From CAYSYM01 sp964435115 (GTDB lineage Bacteria > Chloroflexota > UBA6077 > CF-72): a stretch of 43,060 bases of DNA. This document shows, piece by piece, positions 23,691 to 31,669 of this stretch. The number at the start of each line of letters is the position of its first letter. Positions within the stretch are counted from its first letter, which is position 1. The translations under genes were made by a program, and so were the position numbers. Under the pieces are notes generated by a model. That model did no database searches. It saw only the letters and a list, made by a program, of their open reading frames with translations, and was not told the origin of the DNA. The DNA is taken from positions 1 to 43,060 of the forward strand of contig CAYSYM010000033.1 of the NCBI GenBank assembly GCA_964435115.1, in the 5' to 3' direction.

Positions 23691-24406
23691 CGTGCACTCC
23701 CCCCAACCCTGGAACGTGAGTTGCGGCCGTCGGCGGGGTGCCGCGCCGCGCTGGCCCGCTCGGATCGTACCTTACTGCCGCCCGCATAGCCGGCCATTTG
23801 TGCCTGCTGCCACAGCGCCCGCTGGAGCAAGCGGCGGCCGCGGAACAGGCGGCTCATCACCGTGCCCTTGGCCACGCCGGTCGCCTGGGCGATGTCCGCG
23901 TAGCTGAGGCCTTCCACGTCGGCTAGCTGGACCGTGGCGCGGAACTGCGGCGGGAGCTGGTCGATGGCGCGCTGGATGTCCGCCGTTCCCAGCCGGTCGA
24001 GGACCGTGTCCTCCACGTTCACCGTGTCGTCCCGGCCCCCCGCGACGAGCTGGTTGTAGAGGAAGAAGTCCTCGGCGTCCTCGAGCGAGCTCTCCGCCGG
24101 ACGCACCTGCTTCTTGCGGTAGGCGTTGATGTACATGTTGGTCAGGATCTTGAAGAGCCAGGCGCGGAAGTTGGTGCCGGGCTCGAACTGATCGTAGAAG
24201 CGGTAGGCGCGCACCAGAGTGTCCTGCACCAGGTCTTCCGCGTCCTGCGGGTTGCGGGTCATCCGCAGCGCGGTCCGGTAGAGACCGTCCAGGTACTCCA
24301 GGGCCTGGCGTTCGAAGCGCGTCCGGTCATGGCGTGCGGATCGTCCGCCCGCCCGCCCCCGCGGATCGGGGCGGGCGGAGGCGGGGGCTGCTCGCTCGGC
24401 GCTCAC
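23687..24406 (-). CDS. ECF sigma factor, SigR/SigH-like
   Basis: A 239-residue sigma factor. Region 2 (about 28-95) reads LYRTALRMTRNPQDAEDLVQ, then AYRFYDQFEPGTNFRAWLF and ILTNMYINAYRKKQ, very close to actinobacterial SigR/SigH as remembered. Region 4 has QLADVEGLSYADIAQATGV and KGTVMSRLFRGRR. A basic C-terminal tail of about 40 residues is extra. GTG 24406 is fixed by TATACT 6 nt upstream; further upstream ATG/GTG codons would overlap the promoter. The gene is coupled to a ZAS anti-sigma factor, and a GGAAT-N18-GTT site upstream suggests autoregulation under disulfide stress. Confidence 0.92.
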   Translation of the reverse strand: MSAERAAPASARPDPRGRAGGRSARHDRTRFERQALEYLDGLYRTALRMTRNPQDAEDLVQDTLVRAYRFYDQFEPGTNFRAWLFKILTNMYINAYRKKQVRPAESSLEDAEDFFLYNQLVAGGRDDTVNVEDTVLDRLGTADIQRAIDQLPPQFRATVQLADVEGLSYADIAQATGVAKGTVMSRLFRGRRLLQRALWQQAQMAGYAGGSKVRSERASAARHPADGRNSRSRVGGSAR

Positions 24407-24412
24407 GTGCCG

Positions 24413-24418
24413 AGTATA
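24413..24418 (-). promoter_or_regulatory. -10 hexamer TATACT, leaderless promoter of the sigma gene
   Basis: TATACT (24418-24413, minus strand) ends 6 nt before GTG 24406. It is probably the housekeeping promoter of the pair. Confidence 0.6.
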
Positions 24419-24434
24419 GCCACCACCCTCTCGT

Positions 24435-24460
24435 AACCCCGTGGCCACCACAGGTATTCC
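24435..24460 (-). promoter_or_regulatory. SigR-type promoter GGAAT-N18-GTT upstream of the sigma gene
   Basis: GGAAT (24460-24456) and GTT (24437-24435) on the minus strand are separated by 18 bp. This matches the SigR/SigH consensus known from Streptomyces and Mycobacterium and lies 29 bp from the sigma start codon, so it should be an autoregulatory promoter. Confidence 0.65.
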
Positions 24461-24468
24461 AACAGGCC

Positions 24469-24489
24469 GGCCGGCGCGTCACGCCGGCC
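24469..24489 (-). terminator. Hairpin downstream of guaB
   Basis: A perfect 8-bp stem GGCCGGCG/CGCCGGCC with a 5-nt loop lies about 30 nt after the guaB stop. No T run follows, so termination is a positional inference. Confidence 0.4.
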
Positions 24490-24520
24490 GCTGAAGCATG
24501 CGCACGACGCGCGTCGCCCC

Positions 24521-25990
24521 CTACTCGACGAAGGTCAGGTCGTGCGGGCGGCTCTCCTCGCGACCGGCGGCGGTCAGGCGCACGAAGCGCGCCTGCTGGC
24601 GCAGCTCCGGCAGCGTGCGGGCGTCGAGGTAGCTCATGCCGCTACGCAACCCACCCACCATCTGGTAGAGGACCTCCGCGACCCCGCCGCGGTACGGCAC
24701 CACGGCCTCCACCCCCTCCGGCACCACGCCGGCGGCCAGCTCGTCCAGGACGTCCTCGCTCCGCTCGCGGCGTCGGCGCGCCTCGGCCGCGCCGACGCTG
24801 GCCATGCCCCGGTACACCTTGAAGCGGCCGCCCCGGCGGACCACCGTCTGGCCCGGGCTCTCCTCGGTGCCGGCCAGGGTGCTCCCCAGCATGACCGTCG
24901 CGGCGCCGGCCGCGAGGGCCTTGGTGATGTCGCCGCTGTGGCGAATCCCCCCGTCGGCGATGATCGGCACATCGAGCTCGGCGGCGGCGGCCGCGCAGGT
25001 GAGCAGGGCGGTGAACTGCGGAACACCCACGCCAGTCACGATGCGCGTCGAGCACGCAGCGCCGGGGCCCACGCCCACTTTGACCGCGTCCGCACCGGCG
25101 GCCACAAGGTCGCGGGTGCCCTCGGCCGTGGCGACGTTGCCGGCGATGAGCTGGACGAGCGGGAAGGCCTGCTTCACTCGGCGGGTCGCCGTGAGCGCGT
25201 GCTCCGAGTGCCCGTGGGCAATGTCCACCACCAGCACGTCCACCCCCGCGGCGACCAGCGCCTCGGCGCGCTCCAGGTAGTCCCCGACCGCCCCGATCGC
25301 CGCGCCGACCAATAGCCGTCCCTGGGCGTCGCGGACCGCATGGGGATGCTCGGCCACCCGCAGCACGTCTCGCGCCGTGATCAGGCCGCGCAGCCGCCCC
25401 TGCGCGTCGACGAGTGGCAGCTTCTCGAGCCGGTGCTCATGCAGGATCCTCCGCGCATCCTCCAGGCTGGTCCCAACGGACGCGGTGACCAGTTGCTCGC
25501 CGCCGGTCATGACCTCCGCCACGGGGCGGCTGCGACGCTCCGCAAACAGGAGGTCACGTGAGGTGACGATGCCGAGCAGGCGGTCCCCCTCGCCGACGAC
25601 CAGCAGGCTGTTGACGTTGTGCCGTCCCATCAGCGTCGTCGCCTCCGAGAGCGTGCGCGTGGGGGCGATCGTGTGGAGGTTGCGCCCATCGCTCGTCTCC
25701 TCGGGGCGCTTCACACGCTGGACCTCGGCGGCTTCCTGCTCGATCGGCATGAAGCGGTGGATCACGCCCAGGCCGCCCTCGCGCGCCATGGCGCGCGCCA
25801 TGCGCGCCTCGGTGACCGTGTCCATGTTGGCGGACAGGATGGGGATGGAGAGGCGCAGCTCGCGCGTCAGGCGCGTGCTCGTATCGACATCCCGGCGCGA
25901 GCTCACGCTTGAGCGGCCGGGCAGCAGCAGGACGTCGTCGTACGTCAACGCGAGCGGGAAGCAGGCGGCGGTGTCGGTGGGGGCGGGCAC
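24521..25990 (-). CDS. guaB: IMP dehydrogenase
   Basis: A 489-residue enzyme that oxidises IMP to XMP, the committed step of GMP synthesis. It starts with LTYDDVLLLPGRSSV, has two CBS repeats (about 108-215) with SLLVVGEGDRLLGIVTSRDLL and LPLVDAQGRLRGLITARDVL, and carries the catalytic loop GVGPGAACSTRIVTGVGVPQ with Cys313. IADGGIRHSGDITKALAAGA and GMASVGA complete the barrel. The active-site flap Arg/Tyr region follows near EGVEAVVPYRGG. GTG 25990 lies 6 nt after TACGGT, so the message is probably leaderless. Confidence 0.97.
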   Translation of the reverse strand: MPAPTDTAACFPLALTYDDVLLLPGRSSVSSRRDVDTSTRLTRELRLSIPILSANMDTVTEARMARAMAREGGLGVIHRFMPIEQEAAEVQRVKRPEETSDGRNLHTIAPTRTLSEATTLMGRHNVNSLLVVGEGDRLLGIVTSRDLLFAERRSRPVAEVMTGGEQLVTASVGTSLEDARRILHEHRLEKLPLVDAQGRLRGLITARDVLRVAEHPHAVRDAQGRLLVGAAIGAVGDYLERAEALVAAGVDVLVVDIAHGHSEHALTATRRVKQAFPLVQLIAGNVATAEGTRDLVAAGADAVKVGVGPGAACSTRIVTGVGVPQFTALLTCAAAAAELDVPIIADGGIRHSGDITKALAAGAATVMLGSTLAGTEESPGQTVVRRGGRFKVYRGMASVGAAEARRRRERSEDVLDELAAGVVPEGVEAVVPYRGGVAEVLYQMVGGLRSGMSYLDARTLPELRQQARFVRLTAAGREESRPHDLTFVE

Positions 25991-25996
25991 GCCGGA

Positions 25997-26002
25997 ACCG
26001 TA
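25997..26002 (-). promoter_or_regulatory. -10 hexamer TACGGT for leaderless guaB
   Basis: TACGGT (26002-25997, minus strand) ends 6 nt before the guaB GTG. Confidence 0.5.
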
Positions 26003-26111
26003 GCATCTCTGGCCGCCGGCCGCTCCTCGACCGGGACGCGAGCGCCCGGGCGGTGGCGCGACAACGGCGTGGAGGACCCGGGGTTGGCTCGGCGTCCGCG
26101 CTGCGCGCGGG

Positions 26112-27536
26112 TCAGTCGACGGGTGGCCGGTGCCTGTGCCACTCCGTGACCTGCTGGTAGGCGTGCGCCACGCGCAGCACGAGCGCCTCCTGCCACGGGT
26201 GGCCGGCGATCTGCAGGCCCACCGGGAGGCCGTCGGCCGTGAAGCCGCACGGGACGGAGGCAGCCGGCTGGCCCGTCACGTCGAACAGCCGGGTGAGGTG
26301 GAGCAGTACTGTGCGCGGGTCCACGTCGCGCTCGCCCATGCGGATCGCCGTCGTCTCGACGGACGGCGCGGCGATCGGCACGGTCGGGCCCAGGAGGACG
26401 TCCACCTCCGCCAGGCGTGCGAGCAGGCGCGGGACGAGTGCGCGTCGCGCGCGCTGCGCGTCGATGTAGTCCACCGCCGGGACCAGGGCCCCCGCCTCCA
26501 GTCGGGCGCGGACGTCGGCGCCGTAGTGCTCCGGAGCGGCGCGGAGCCGCGCCAGGTGCACCGCCGCTGCTTCGGCCACCAGGATGAGGACGGCGGCGTC
26601 CTGCAGCTCGCGCTCTTCGGGCAGGTCGATCTGGCGTACCTCGAGCCCCAGGTGCGCGAGCTGCTCGACAGCCCGGTCGAAGGCGGTCCGCACGCCCGCG
26701 TCGAGCGCGGCGTCACGGTGCGCCGTCAGGACGGCCGCCGTGACGCCGCGCAGGCGGTGGTCCTGCGGATGCAGCGCCTGGGCCGCCGCCGGCGGCTCAA
26801 CGCCGAGCGTGGTCGGATCGGCCGGGTCCGGGCCGGCGATGGCGTCCAGCACGACCGCGCAGTCCCACGCCGTCCGGGCGAGCGGGCCGACGTGGTCCTG
26901 GGCCCAGCTCAAGGGGAAGGCGCCCGCGCGGGAGACGCGGCCGTAGGTCGGCTTGATCCCCGTCACGCCGCACAGGGCCGCCGGGCAGCGGATCGATCCG
27001 CCCGTGTCCGAGCCGAGCGAGGCGTAGCCGACCCCGGCGCTCACGGCCGCGGCGCTCCCGCCGCTGGAGCCGCCGGGCACGCGCGTGGGGTCCCAGGGGT
27101 TGCGCACGGGGCGGAAGTGGGGGTTGGCGCTCGTCGCCCCGTACGCGAACTCGTGCAGGTTTGTCTTGCCGAGTAGCAGGGCTCCCGCGGCCTTCAGCCG
27201 CGCCCAGGCCGCCGCGTCGCGCGCCGGCCGGTGGCCAGCCAGGGTCTTCGAGCCCGCCGTCGTCGGCTGGCCGGCCACGTCGAACAGGTCCTTGAGCGAG
27301 ATGGGGATGCCGTGGAGGGGGCCGCGGTAGGTGCCACGGGCGATCTCGGCTTCCGCCGTTCGCGCGGCCGCCAGCAGGGCGTCCCCATCCAGACGGATGA
27401 AGGCGTTCAGGCTGGGCTGGAGCCGCTCGGCCCGCTCGAGCGTGTGGCGCGCCAACTCCACGGGGGAGACGGCACGGCTGCGCACGAGGTCGGCGACCTC
27501 GACCAGGGGGCGGTAGCAGAGCTCGATCGCGTCCAC
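26112..27536 (-). CDS. Amidase-signature family hydrolase (second copy)
   Basis: A 474-residue amidase with Lys82 (ISLKDLF), Ser157 (PGGSSGGSAAA) and Ser181 (GSDTGGSIRCP) as the Ser-cisSer-Lys triad, plus GVTGIKPTYGRVSRAGAFPLSW. It is closer to the GatA/aryl-amidase consensus than the first amidase (17707-19059), from which it is clearly diverged, so this is not a recent duplication. No gatB is near, so a tRNA amidotransferase role is not supported. GTG 27536 has no SD; it follows the stop of a small GatC/AtzG-like ORF by 37 nt on the same strand. Substrate unknown. Confidence 0.9.
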   Translation of the reverse strand: MDAIELCYRPLVEVADLVRSRAVSPVELARHTLERAERLQPSLNAFIRLDGDALLAAARTAEAEIARGTYRGPLHGIPISLKDLFDVAGQPTTAGSKTLAGHRPARDAAAWARLKAAGALLLGKTNLHEFAYGATSANPHFRPVRNPWDPTRVPGGSSGGSAAAVSAGVGYASLGSDTGGSIRCPAALCGVTGIKPTYGRVSRAGAFPLSWAQDHVGPLARTAWDCAVVLDAIAGPDPADPTTLGVEPPAAAQALHPQDHRLRGVTAAVLTAHRDAALDAGVRTAFDRAVEQLAHLGLEVRQIDLPEERELQDAAVLILVAEAAAVHLARLRAAPEHYGADVRARLEAGALVPAVDYIDAQRARRALVPRLLARLAEVDVLLGPTVPIAAPSVETTAIRMGERDVDPRTVLLHLTRLFDVTGQPAASVPCGFTADGLPVGLQIAGHPWQEALVLRVAHAYQQVTEWHRHRPPVD

Positions 27537-27573
27537 GGGAGGGGAGTGTGTGCGCCGACCGGGCGGCGCGCGG

Positions 27574-27777
27574 TCAGGTGGGCGCGCCGGCGCCGCGAAG
27601 GTCCAGCGGTCCGGGCTCGTCGGTCGGGGCCGCGACGGCGCGCACCCGTTCGGCGCGCTGGCGTAGCGCCGCGTGCTCGGCGGCGAGCGCCCCGAGCCGC
27701 TGTGCTTCGATGGACAGGCCCAGGCTGGCCGCCATCCCGCCTACACGCTCCTGGTCTGGGTCGGAAGTCGCCCCCAC
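27574..27777 (-). CDS. Small GatC/AtzG-like protein ahead of the second amidase
   Basis: A 67-residue ORF that starts at GTG 27777, exactly 6 nt after the hexamer TACGCT. A long helix pair (MAASLGLSIEAQRLGALAAE, then HAALRQRAERVRAVA) is followed by the acidic tail PTDEPGPLDLRG. The LGL-x(n)-R-x(n)-LA-E spacing with a terminal D-E-P segment resembles GatC and AtzG-type amidase partners, as far as I can judge by eye. It precedes the amidase on the same strand, and the leaderless signal supports it being a real gene. The remaining doubt is its short length and overlap with low-complexity GC-rich sequence. Confidence 0.68.
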   Translation of the reverse strand: MGATSDPDQERVGGMAASLGLSIEAQRLGALAAEHAALRQRAERVRAVAAPTDEPGPLDLRGAGAPT

Positions 27778-27783
27778 ACGACC

Positions 27784-27789
27784 AGCGTA
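27784..27789 (-). promoter_or_regulatory. -10 hexamer TACGCT for the small ORF-amidase operon
   Basis: TACGCT (27789-27784, minus strand) ends 6 nt before GTG 27777. It lies back to back with a + strand TACGCT 53 bp away. Confidence 0.5.
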
Positions 27790-27842
27790 CACCACCGCGC
27801 CGCGTCCGGGCGCGACCCCTGGAAAAGTTGGTGGGAACCGCT

Positions 27843-27848
27843 TACGCT
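27843..27848 (+). promoter_or_regulatory. -10 hexamer TACGCT for the second glycan operon
   Basis: TACGCT lies 8 nt before an in-frame GTG (27857) and upstream of the SD-preceded GTG 27875. Confidence 0.45.
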
Positions 27849-27874
27849 CGCTGGCGGTGGCCCGAGGAGGAGCG

Positions 27875-28855
27875 GTGAACGCTGGCGGCGGCGCGGGAAG
27901 CGCCGGGCCGGGTGCGGCCGAGCGTGGCGCGGTCGATCTGGCGGTCTCCATCGTCAGCTACCGCACGCCAGGGCTGCTGGTGCAGTGCCTCCAGGCTCTG
28001 GCATCACGGCGCGGGGCGCTGCGTCTCGCCGTGACGGTCACCGACAACGCCTCGGGCGACGGATCGGCCGCGCTGGTGGCAGCGCAGTTTCCGGAGGTGA
28101 AGCTCATCCGGAACGCGGAGAACCTGGGCTTCGGCCGTGCCCACAACCGGGCGCTCCGAGGGGCGAAAGCCCGGCACCTGCTGGTGCTGAACGCGGACGC
28201 CGCGCCCGCGCCGGAGGCCCTGGAGCGGCTCGTCGCCTACCTCGACGCCCACCCCGACGTGGCGGTGGTCGGGCCGCGGCTGCGCTACCCGGATGGCCGC
28301 ACGCAACCCTCGCGCCGCCGCTTCCCAACCGCGGCGACGTTCTTCTGCGAGAGCACGCAGCTCCAGCGCTTCTTCCCGGACAGCGGGGTGCTGCGCCGCT
28401 TCTACGTGGCGGATCGTTCCGACGACGAGGTCCAGGACGTCGATTGGCTGGTCGGCGCGTGCCTGTGCGTGCGGGGCTCGGCCGCCGCCGCCGTCGGGCT
28501 CTTCGACGAGCGCTTCTTCCTCTACAGCGAGGAGGTCGACTGGTGTCACCGCTTCCGCGCGGCGGGCTGGCGCGTCGTCTACCTGCCTGAGGCGGAGGTG
28601 GTCCACCTGGAGGGCGGGAGCAGCCGCCAGGACCTGCTCGCCCGCGAGATCCACTTCCAGGCGAGCAAGCGCCGCTACATCGCCAAGTGGCATGGGCCGC
28701 GCCTGGCACGGCTCTTCAGCGCCTACCTCGTGCTGGAGTACCTGGCGCGGGGCGCCGAGGAGACGCTGAAGCTGCTCCTGGGCTCGCGCGTGGCGGAGCG
28801 GCGCACGCGGCTGCGGGTGATCGGCGGCTACCTGCGCTCCCTCGCCCGTGCCTGA
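27875..28855 (+). CDS. Glycosyltransferase family 2 (rhamnosyltransferase-like)
   Basis: A 326-residue GT-A enzyme. LAVSIVSYRTPGLLVQCLQAL begins the fold (21 residues here shortened in use), VTVTDNASGDGS binds nucleotide, NLGFGRAHNRAL is typical of WcaE/RfbN-type rhamnosyltransferases, and VLNADAAP carries the DxD-like metal site. DWLVGACLCVR, FDERFFLYSEEVDWCHRF and HLEGGSS are the late acceptor-site blocks. GTG 27875 has a strong SD (GAGGAGG, 27864-27870); GTG 27857, 8 nt after a -10, is a leaderless alternative adding six residues. It overlaps the next glycosyltransferase by 8 nt and should extend a surface polysaccharide. Confidence 0.88.
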   Translation: MNAGGGAGSAGPGAAERGAVDLAVSIVSYRTPGLLVQCLQALASRRGALRLAVTVTDNASGDGSAALVAAQFPEVKLIRNAENLGFGRAHNRALRGAKARHLLVLNADAAPAPEALERLVAYLDAHPDVAVVGPRLRYPDGRTQPSRRRFPTAATFFCESTQLQRFFPDSGVLRRFYVADRSDDEVQDVDWLVGACLCVRGSAAAAVGLFDERFFLYSEEVDWCHRFRAAGWRVVYLPEAEVVHLEGGSSRQDLLAREIHFQASKRRYIAKWHGPRLARLFSAYLVLEYLARGAEETLKLLLGSRVAERRTRLRVIGGYLRSLARA

Positions 28856-29990
28856 GCCGACGCCGGTCCTGCTCGTCGCCGGCGAGTACCCGCCAGACCG
28901 GGGTGGCGTGGCGGACTACACCGTGCGGCTGCGCGCGGCCCTGGCCCAGCACGGCATCGAATCGGCCGTCCTCACGCGCGCCCGCTCGCCCGAGGCGGAG
29001 GCCAGCGTCCACCGGTTGGTACGCACCTGGAACGCCGCGTCCTTGGGGCTGCTCGCCCGGTTGCCCGCGCGCTCGAGCATCGTCCACCTCCAGTACCAGG
29101 CCGCCGCGTTCGGCCTGCGCGGCGAGATGTGCCTGGCACCGTCGGTCCTGCGCCTGCTGCGGCCGGACGTGCGCGTCGTCACGACGTTCCACGACGCGCG
29201 GGTCCCTTACCTGTTCCCCAGGGCGGGCAGGCTGAGGCGCGCGGCGGTGGGGGTGATGGCGCGTTTCAGCCACGCCGTCCTGGCCGCCGATTCCACAGAC
29301 CTCAGGCAGCTCGGCGGCCCTTCGCCCCGCCACCACCACGTGCCGATCGGCACGAACGTGCCGTGCCGACCGCCAGCCGGGTTCGACCGAGAGGCCGTCC
29401 GCCGTGGCCTGGGGCTGCACCCGGGCGCCCTGGCCGTGGGCTACTTCGGCTTCCTCAACGCCAGCAAGGGGCTGGAGACGCTCCTGAAGACGTTCGAGCA
29501 GGTTGGGTGCCAGGAGCCGAGCGCGCGCCTGGTCCTGCTCGGCGGAGCGACGGGCGCGAGCGACCCGACAGATGGCGGGACGGCGGCCGCGTTCGCCACG
29601 CGCCTGCAGCCGTTCGCCGGCCGCGTGGCGCGGCTGGGGTACCTGGCGCCGGAGCAGCTCTCGGCGCACCTGCTCGCCCTGGACGTCGCGCTGCTGCCGT
29701 ACCAGGACGGCGCATCGCTCCGGCGGGGCTCGCTGCTCGCGTGCGCCGAGCACGGGCTGCCGATCATCACCACGACCGGCGTGGGGCTGGAGTCGCCACT
29801 CGCGGACGCGGTGCTCGCGGCACCGCCAGGCGATGCCCGGGCGCTCGCCCAGGCGGTGCTCGCCGTGGCGAAGGACGCCGCGCTGCGCCGGCGGCTCGCC
29901 CAGGGGAGCGCGCGCCTCGCCCGCGCGGTGCACTGGGAGGAGATCGCCCGGCGACACGTCGAGATCTACGCCGCTGTTGGCGCACGCTGA
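28848..29990 (+). CDS. Glycosyltransferase family 4
   Basis: A 380-residue GT-B enzyme. The N-domain starts VLLVAGEYPPDRGGVADYTVRL, whose Gly-rich loop is typical of GT4. The C-domain begins at VGYFGFLNASKGLETLL (donor-site Gly and Lys), continues with LVLLGGATG and RLGYLAPEQLSAHLLALDVALLPY (in part), and has RRGSLLACAEHGLPIITT at the place of the E-x7-E motif; only the second Glu is clear, so the motif is degenerate. GTG 28848 overlaps the preceding GT2 stop by 8 nt. It should transfer a sugar in the same glycan pathway; donor and acceptor are unknown. Confidence 0.85.
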   Translation: MPEPTPVLLVAGEYPPDRGGVADYTVRLRAALAQHGIESAVLTRARSPEAEASVHRLVRTWNAASLGLLARLPARSSIVHLQYQAAAFGLRGEMCLAPSVLRLLRPDVRVVTTFHDARVPYLFPRAGRLRRAAVGVMARFSHAVLAADSTDLRQLGGPSPRHHHVPIGTNVPCRPPAGFDREAVRRGLGLHPGALAVGYFGFLNASKGLETLLKTFEQVGCQEPSARLVLLGGATGASDPTDGGTAAAFATRLQPFAGRVARLGYLAPEQLSAHLLALDVALLPYQDGASLRRGSLLACAEHGLPIITTTGVGLESPLADAVLAAPPGDARALAQAVLAVAKDAALRRRLAQGSARLARAVHWEEIARRHVEIYAAVGAR

Positions 29991-30024
29991 CCCCACCGGC
30001 ACGCGCCCGTCAGCGCTTCCGGCG

Positions 30025-30039
30025 GCGTGCCTGGCACGC
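30025..30039. promoter_or_regulatory. 15-bp palindrome upstream of the ligase promoter
   Basis: GCGTGCCTGGCACGC is a perfect palindrome around one T. It ends 25 bp before the -10 TATACT, a position suited to an operator or activator site. Confidence 0.4.
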
Positions 30040-30064
30040 TCGGAGCGGGGGGCGCCTGCGTCCG

Positions 30065-30070
30065 TATACT
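30065..30070 (+). promoter_or_regulatory. -10 hexamer TATACT for the ligase gene
   Basis: A consensus-like TATACT ends 8 nt before GTG 30079, giving a leader of at most one or two bases. Confidence 0.5.
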
Positions 30071-30078
30071 CCTCGCCC

Positions 30079-31539
30079 GTGCTGAGCTCCACCGGGGCGG
30101 CGCGGGCCGGTCGCGCCTGGGCGCACTCCGCGTGGGCCACGGTGGGGCTCGCGTCCGGGCTCGCGCTCCTGCTGGGCGTGCTGGTCGCGGTCGCGACACC
30201 ACTCGCCGTAGTGGCCGGCTTGCTCGGCGCGGTCGCGCTGGCGCTCGTCCTGGCACGGCCGCTCCTTGGCCTGTTTGGCTTCGTCGGCGTCGTCGCTACC
30301 CTGCCCTTCGGGGTCATCCCCGTCCAGGCCGGCGCCCAGCTCACCTTCGTGGATGCGGTGCTCATCGCCACCTTCGCGTCGTTCCTGGCGCGCCTTCCCG
30401 CCCTCGCCCGGCAGCCCGGCGGGCTCCGGTGCGGCAGGCCAGGCGCCTGGCTGCTTGGGTTCGTGCTGGTGGCGAGCGTGGCGTTCGTCCTCGGTAGTGG
30501 CACGTCGGGGGCGGCGCCCGAGCTGCTGCGCCGGTTCGCGAAGCTGCTGGCGAGCATGCTCCTGTTCTTCGTGGCGCTGAACCTGGTGCGCAGCCGCGCG
30601 ACCCTGGAGGGGCTGGTGCGGGCGCTGATGGTCGCGGGCGCGCTGGTGGGAGGGGTCGGCACCGTTCTCTGGCTGCTGCCCCCCAGCACTCAGCTCGCTG
30701 CCCTCAGCGCGCTGCGGGTCGTCGGCTACCCCACCGCCGACGTGCTGCGGTACATCCCCGGGCCGAACGACACCTACACCAGCCAGCTTCGCGCCACGGG
30801 CACCGCGGTCGACCCCAACGTCTTCGGCGGGACGCTGATGCTCGCGCTGGGGCTGATCACCCTCCAGTGGGTGGCGCGCGAGCGCCTCTTCAGCCGCCCG
30901 GTGCTCCTGGCGCTAGGACTGCCGGCGCTCGCCGGCGTCCTGGTGAGCTTCTCCCGCGCGAGCTGGCTTGGCCTGGCCGCCGGCGTGCTCGCCGTTGGCT
31001 CGGCGCGCGCCCGGCGCCTCTGGCTGGTCGTCCCGGTCGCGCTGGCGCTCATGCTGCTGACGCCGGGCGGGCAGGTCGCGGCGCAGCGGTTCGTGGCCGG
31101 CTTCTCGAGCAGCGACCCGGCCACGGCGCTGCGCCTGGGGGAGTACCGCAACGCCCTCACCCTCATCCAGCGGTACCCGCTGCTGGGGATCGGCTTCGGC
31201 GTCTCGCCGGACATCGACGTCACTACCGGCGTCTCGAGCGTCTACCTCCTGGTCGGCGAGCAGACCGGGCTGGTGGGCCTGGGCGTCTACGCCGGCGCGT
31301 TGCTGGCCGTCCTGGCGAGTGGCGTCCGCACGCTGGGCGCGGTGCGCGACGAGCGCCTGCGCGGTGTCGTGTCTGGGCTGCTGGCCGCGTTCGTCGCCGC
31401 CCTCGTGGCCGGCCTGCTCGACCACTACTTCGCCAACCTGGCCTTCCCCCACGCGGTGGCGCTCTTCTGGCTGTACGCCGCCCTGCTCGTGGCGGCGGCG
31501 TACCAGGCGCGGGCGGCGGGCGCGCCGCCGCGCGGGTAG
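30079..31539 (+). CDS. O-antigen ligase/polymerase-like membrane protein (Wzy/WaaL type)
   Basis: A 486-residue protein with ten to twelve hydrophobic helices, a loop with RATGTAVDPNVFGGTLML and a large extracytoplasmic loop after AAQRFVAGFSSSDPATALRLGEYRNALTLI (in part), leading to YPLLGIGFGVSPDID. The pattern SRASWLGLAAG then R-x(n)-G-x-G with YLLVGEQTGLVGLG is the Wzy_C/O-antigen-ligase domain. Such enzymes polymerise surface glycan repeats or transfer them to a lipid carrier outside the membrane. GTG 30079 follows a -10 by 8 nt. It is the last gene of the second glycan block. Confidence 0.85.
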   Translation: MLSSTGAARAGRAWAHSAWATVGLASGLALLLGVLVAVATPLAVVAGLLGAVALALVLARPLLGLFGFVGVVATLPFGVIPVQAGAQLTFVDAVLIATFASFLARLPALARQPGGLRCGRPGAWLLGFVLVASVAFVLGSGTSGAAPELLRRFAKLLASMLLFFVALNLVRSRATLEGLVRALMVAGALVGGVGTVLWLLPPSTQLAALSALRVVGYPTADVLRYIPGPNDTYTSQLRATGTAVDPNVFGGTLMLALGLITLQWVARERLFSRPVLLALGLPALAGVLVSFSRASWLGLAAGVLAVGSARARRLWLVVPVALALMLLTPGGQVAAQRFVAGFSSSDPATALRLGEYRNALTLIQRYPLLGIGFGVSPDIDVTTGVSSVYLLVGEQTGLVGLGVYAGALLAVLASGVRTLGAVRDERLRGVVSGLLAAFVAALVAGLLDHYFANLAFPHAVALFWLYAALLVAAAYQARAAGAPPRG

Positions 31540-31609
31540 CCAGCCAGCCGGGCGCCGGCCCCGGCCGGGAAGCGGGTGCGCGCCGGCCTCACCGCGCTGC
31601 TGCCACGTG

Positions 31610-31669
31610 GCTGAGCACGTGGGCCGACGCTCGAGCCCATCGGGCACAAGGATGGCCCCTTCGCTCAGC
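31610..31669 (+). repeat. Structured element copy C (GTGGGCC-N28-GGCCC family)
   Basis: GGGCC (31621-31625) and GGCCC (31654-31658) are 28 nt apart. GCTGAGC (31610-31616) and GCTCAGC (31663-31669) close an outer 7-bp stem, and GAGC/GCTC forms the competing hairpin. It sits between two convergent genes and overlaps the LacI-type stop codon, so it may act at 3' ends. Confidence 0.55.

Noticed and set aside
27778..28590. Minus and + frames overlapping the GT2 gene
   Set aside because: The GT2 frame has all family motifs and an SD; the others are shadows.
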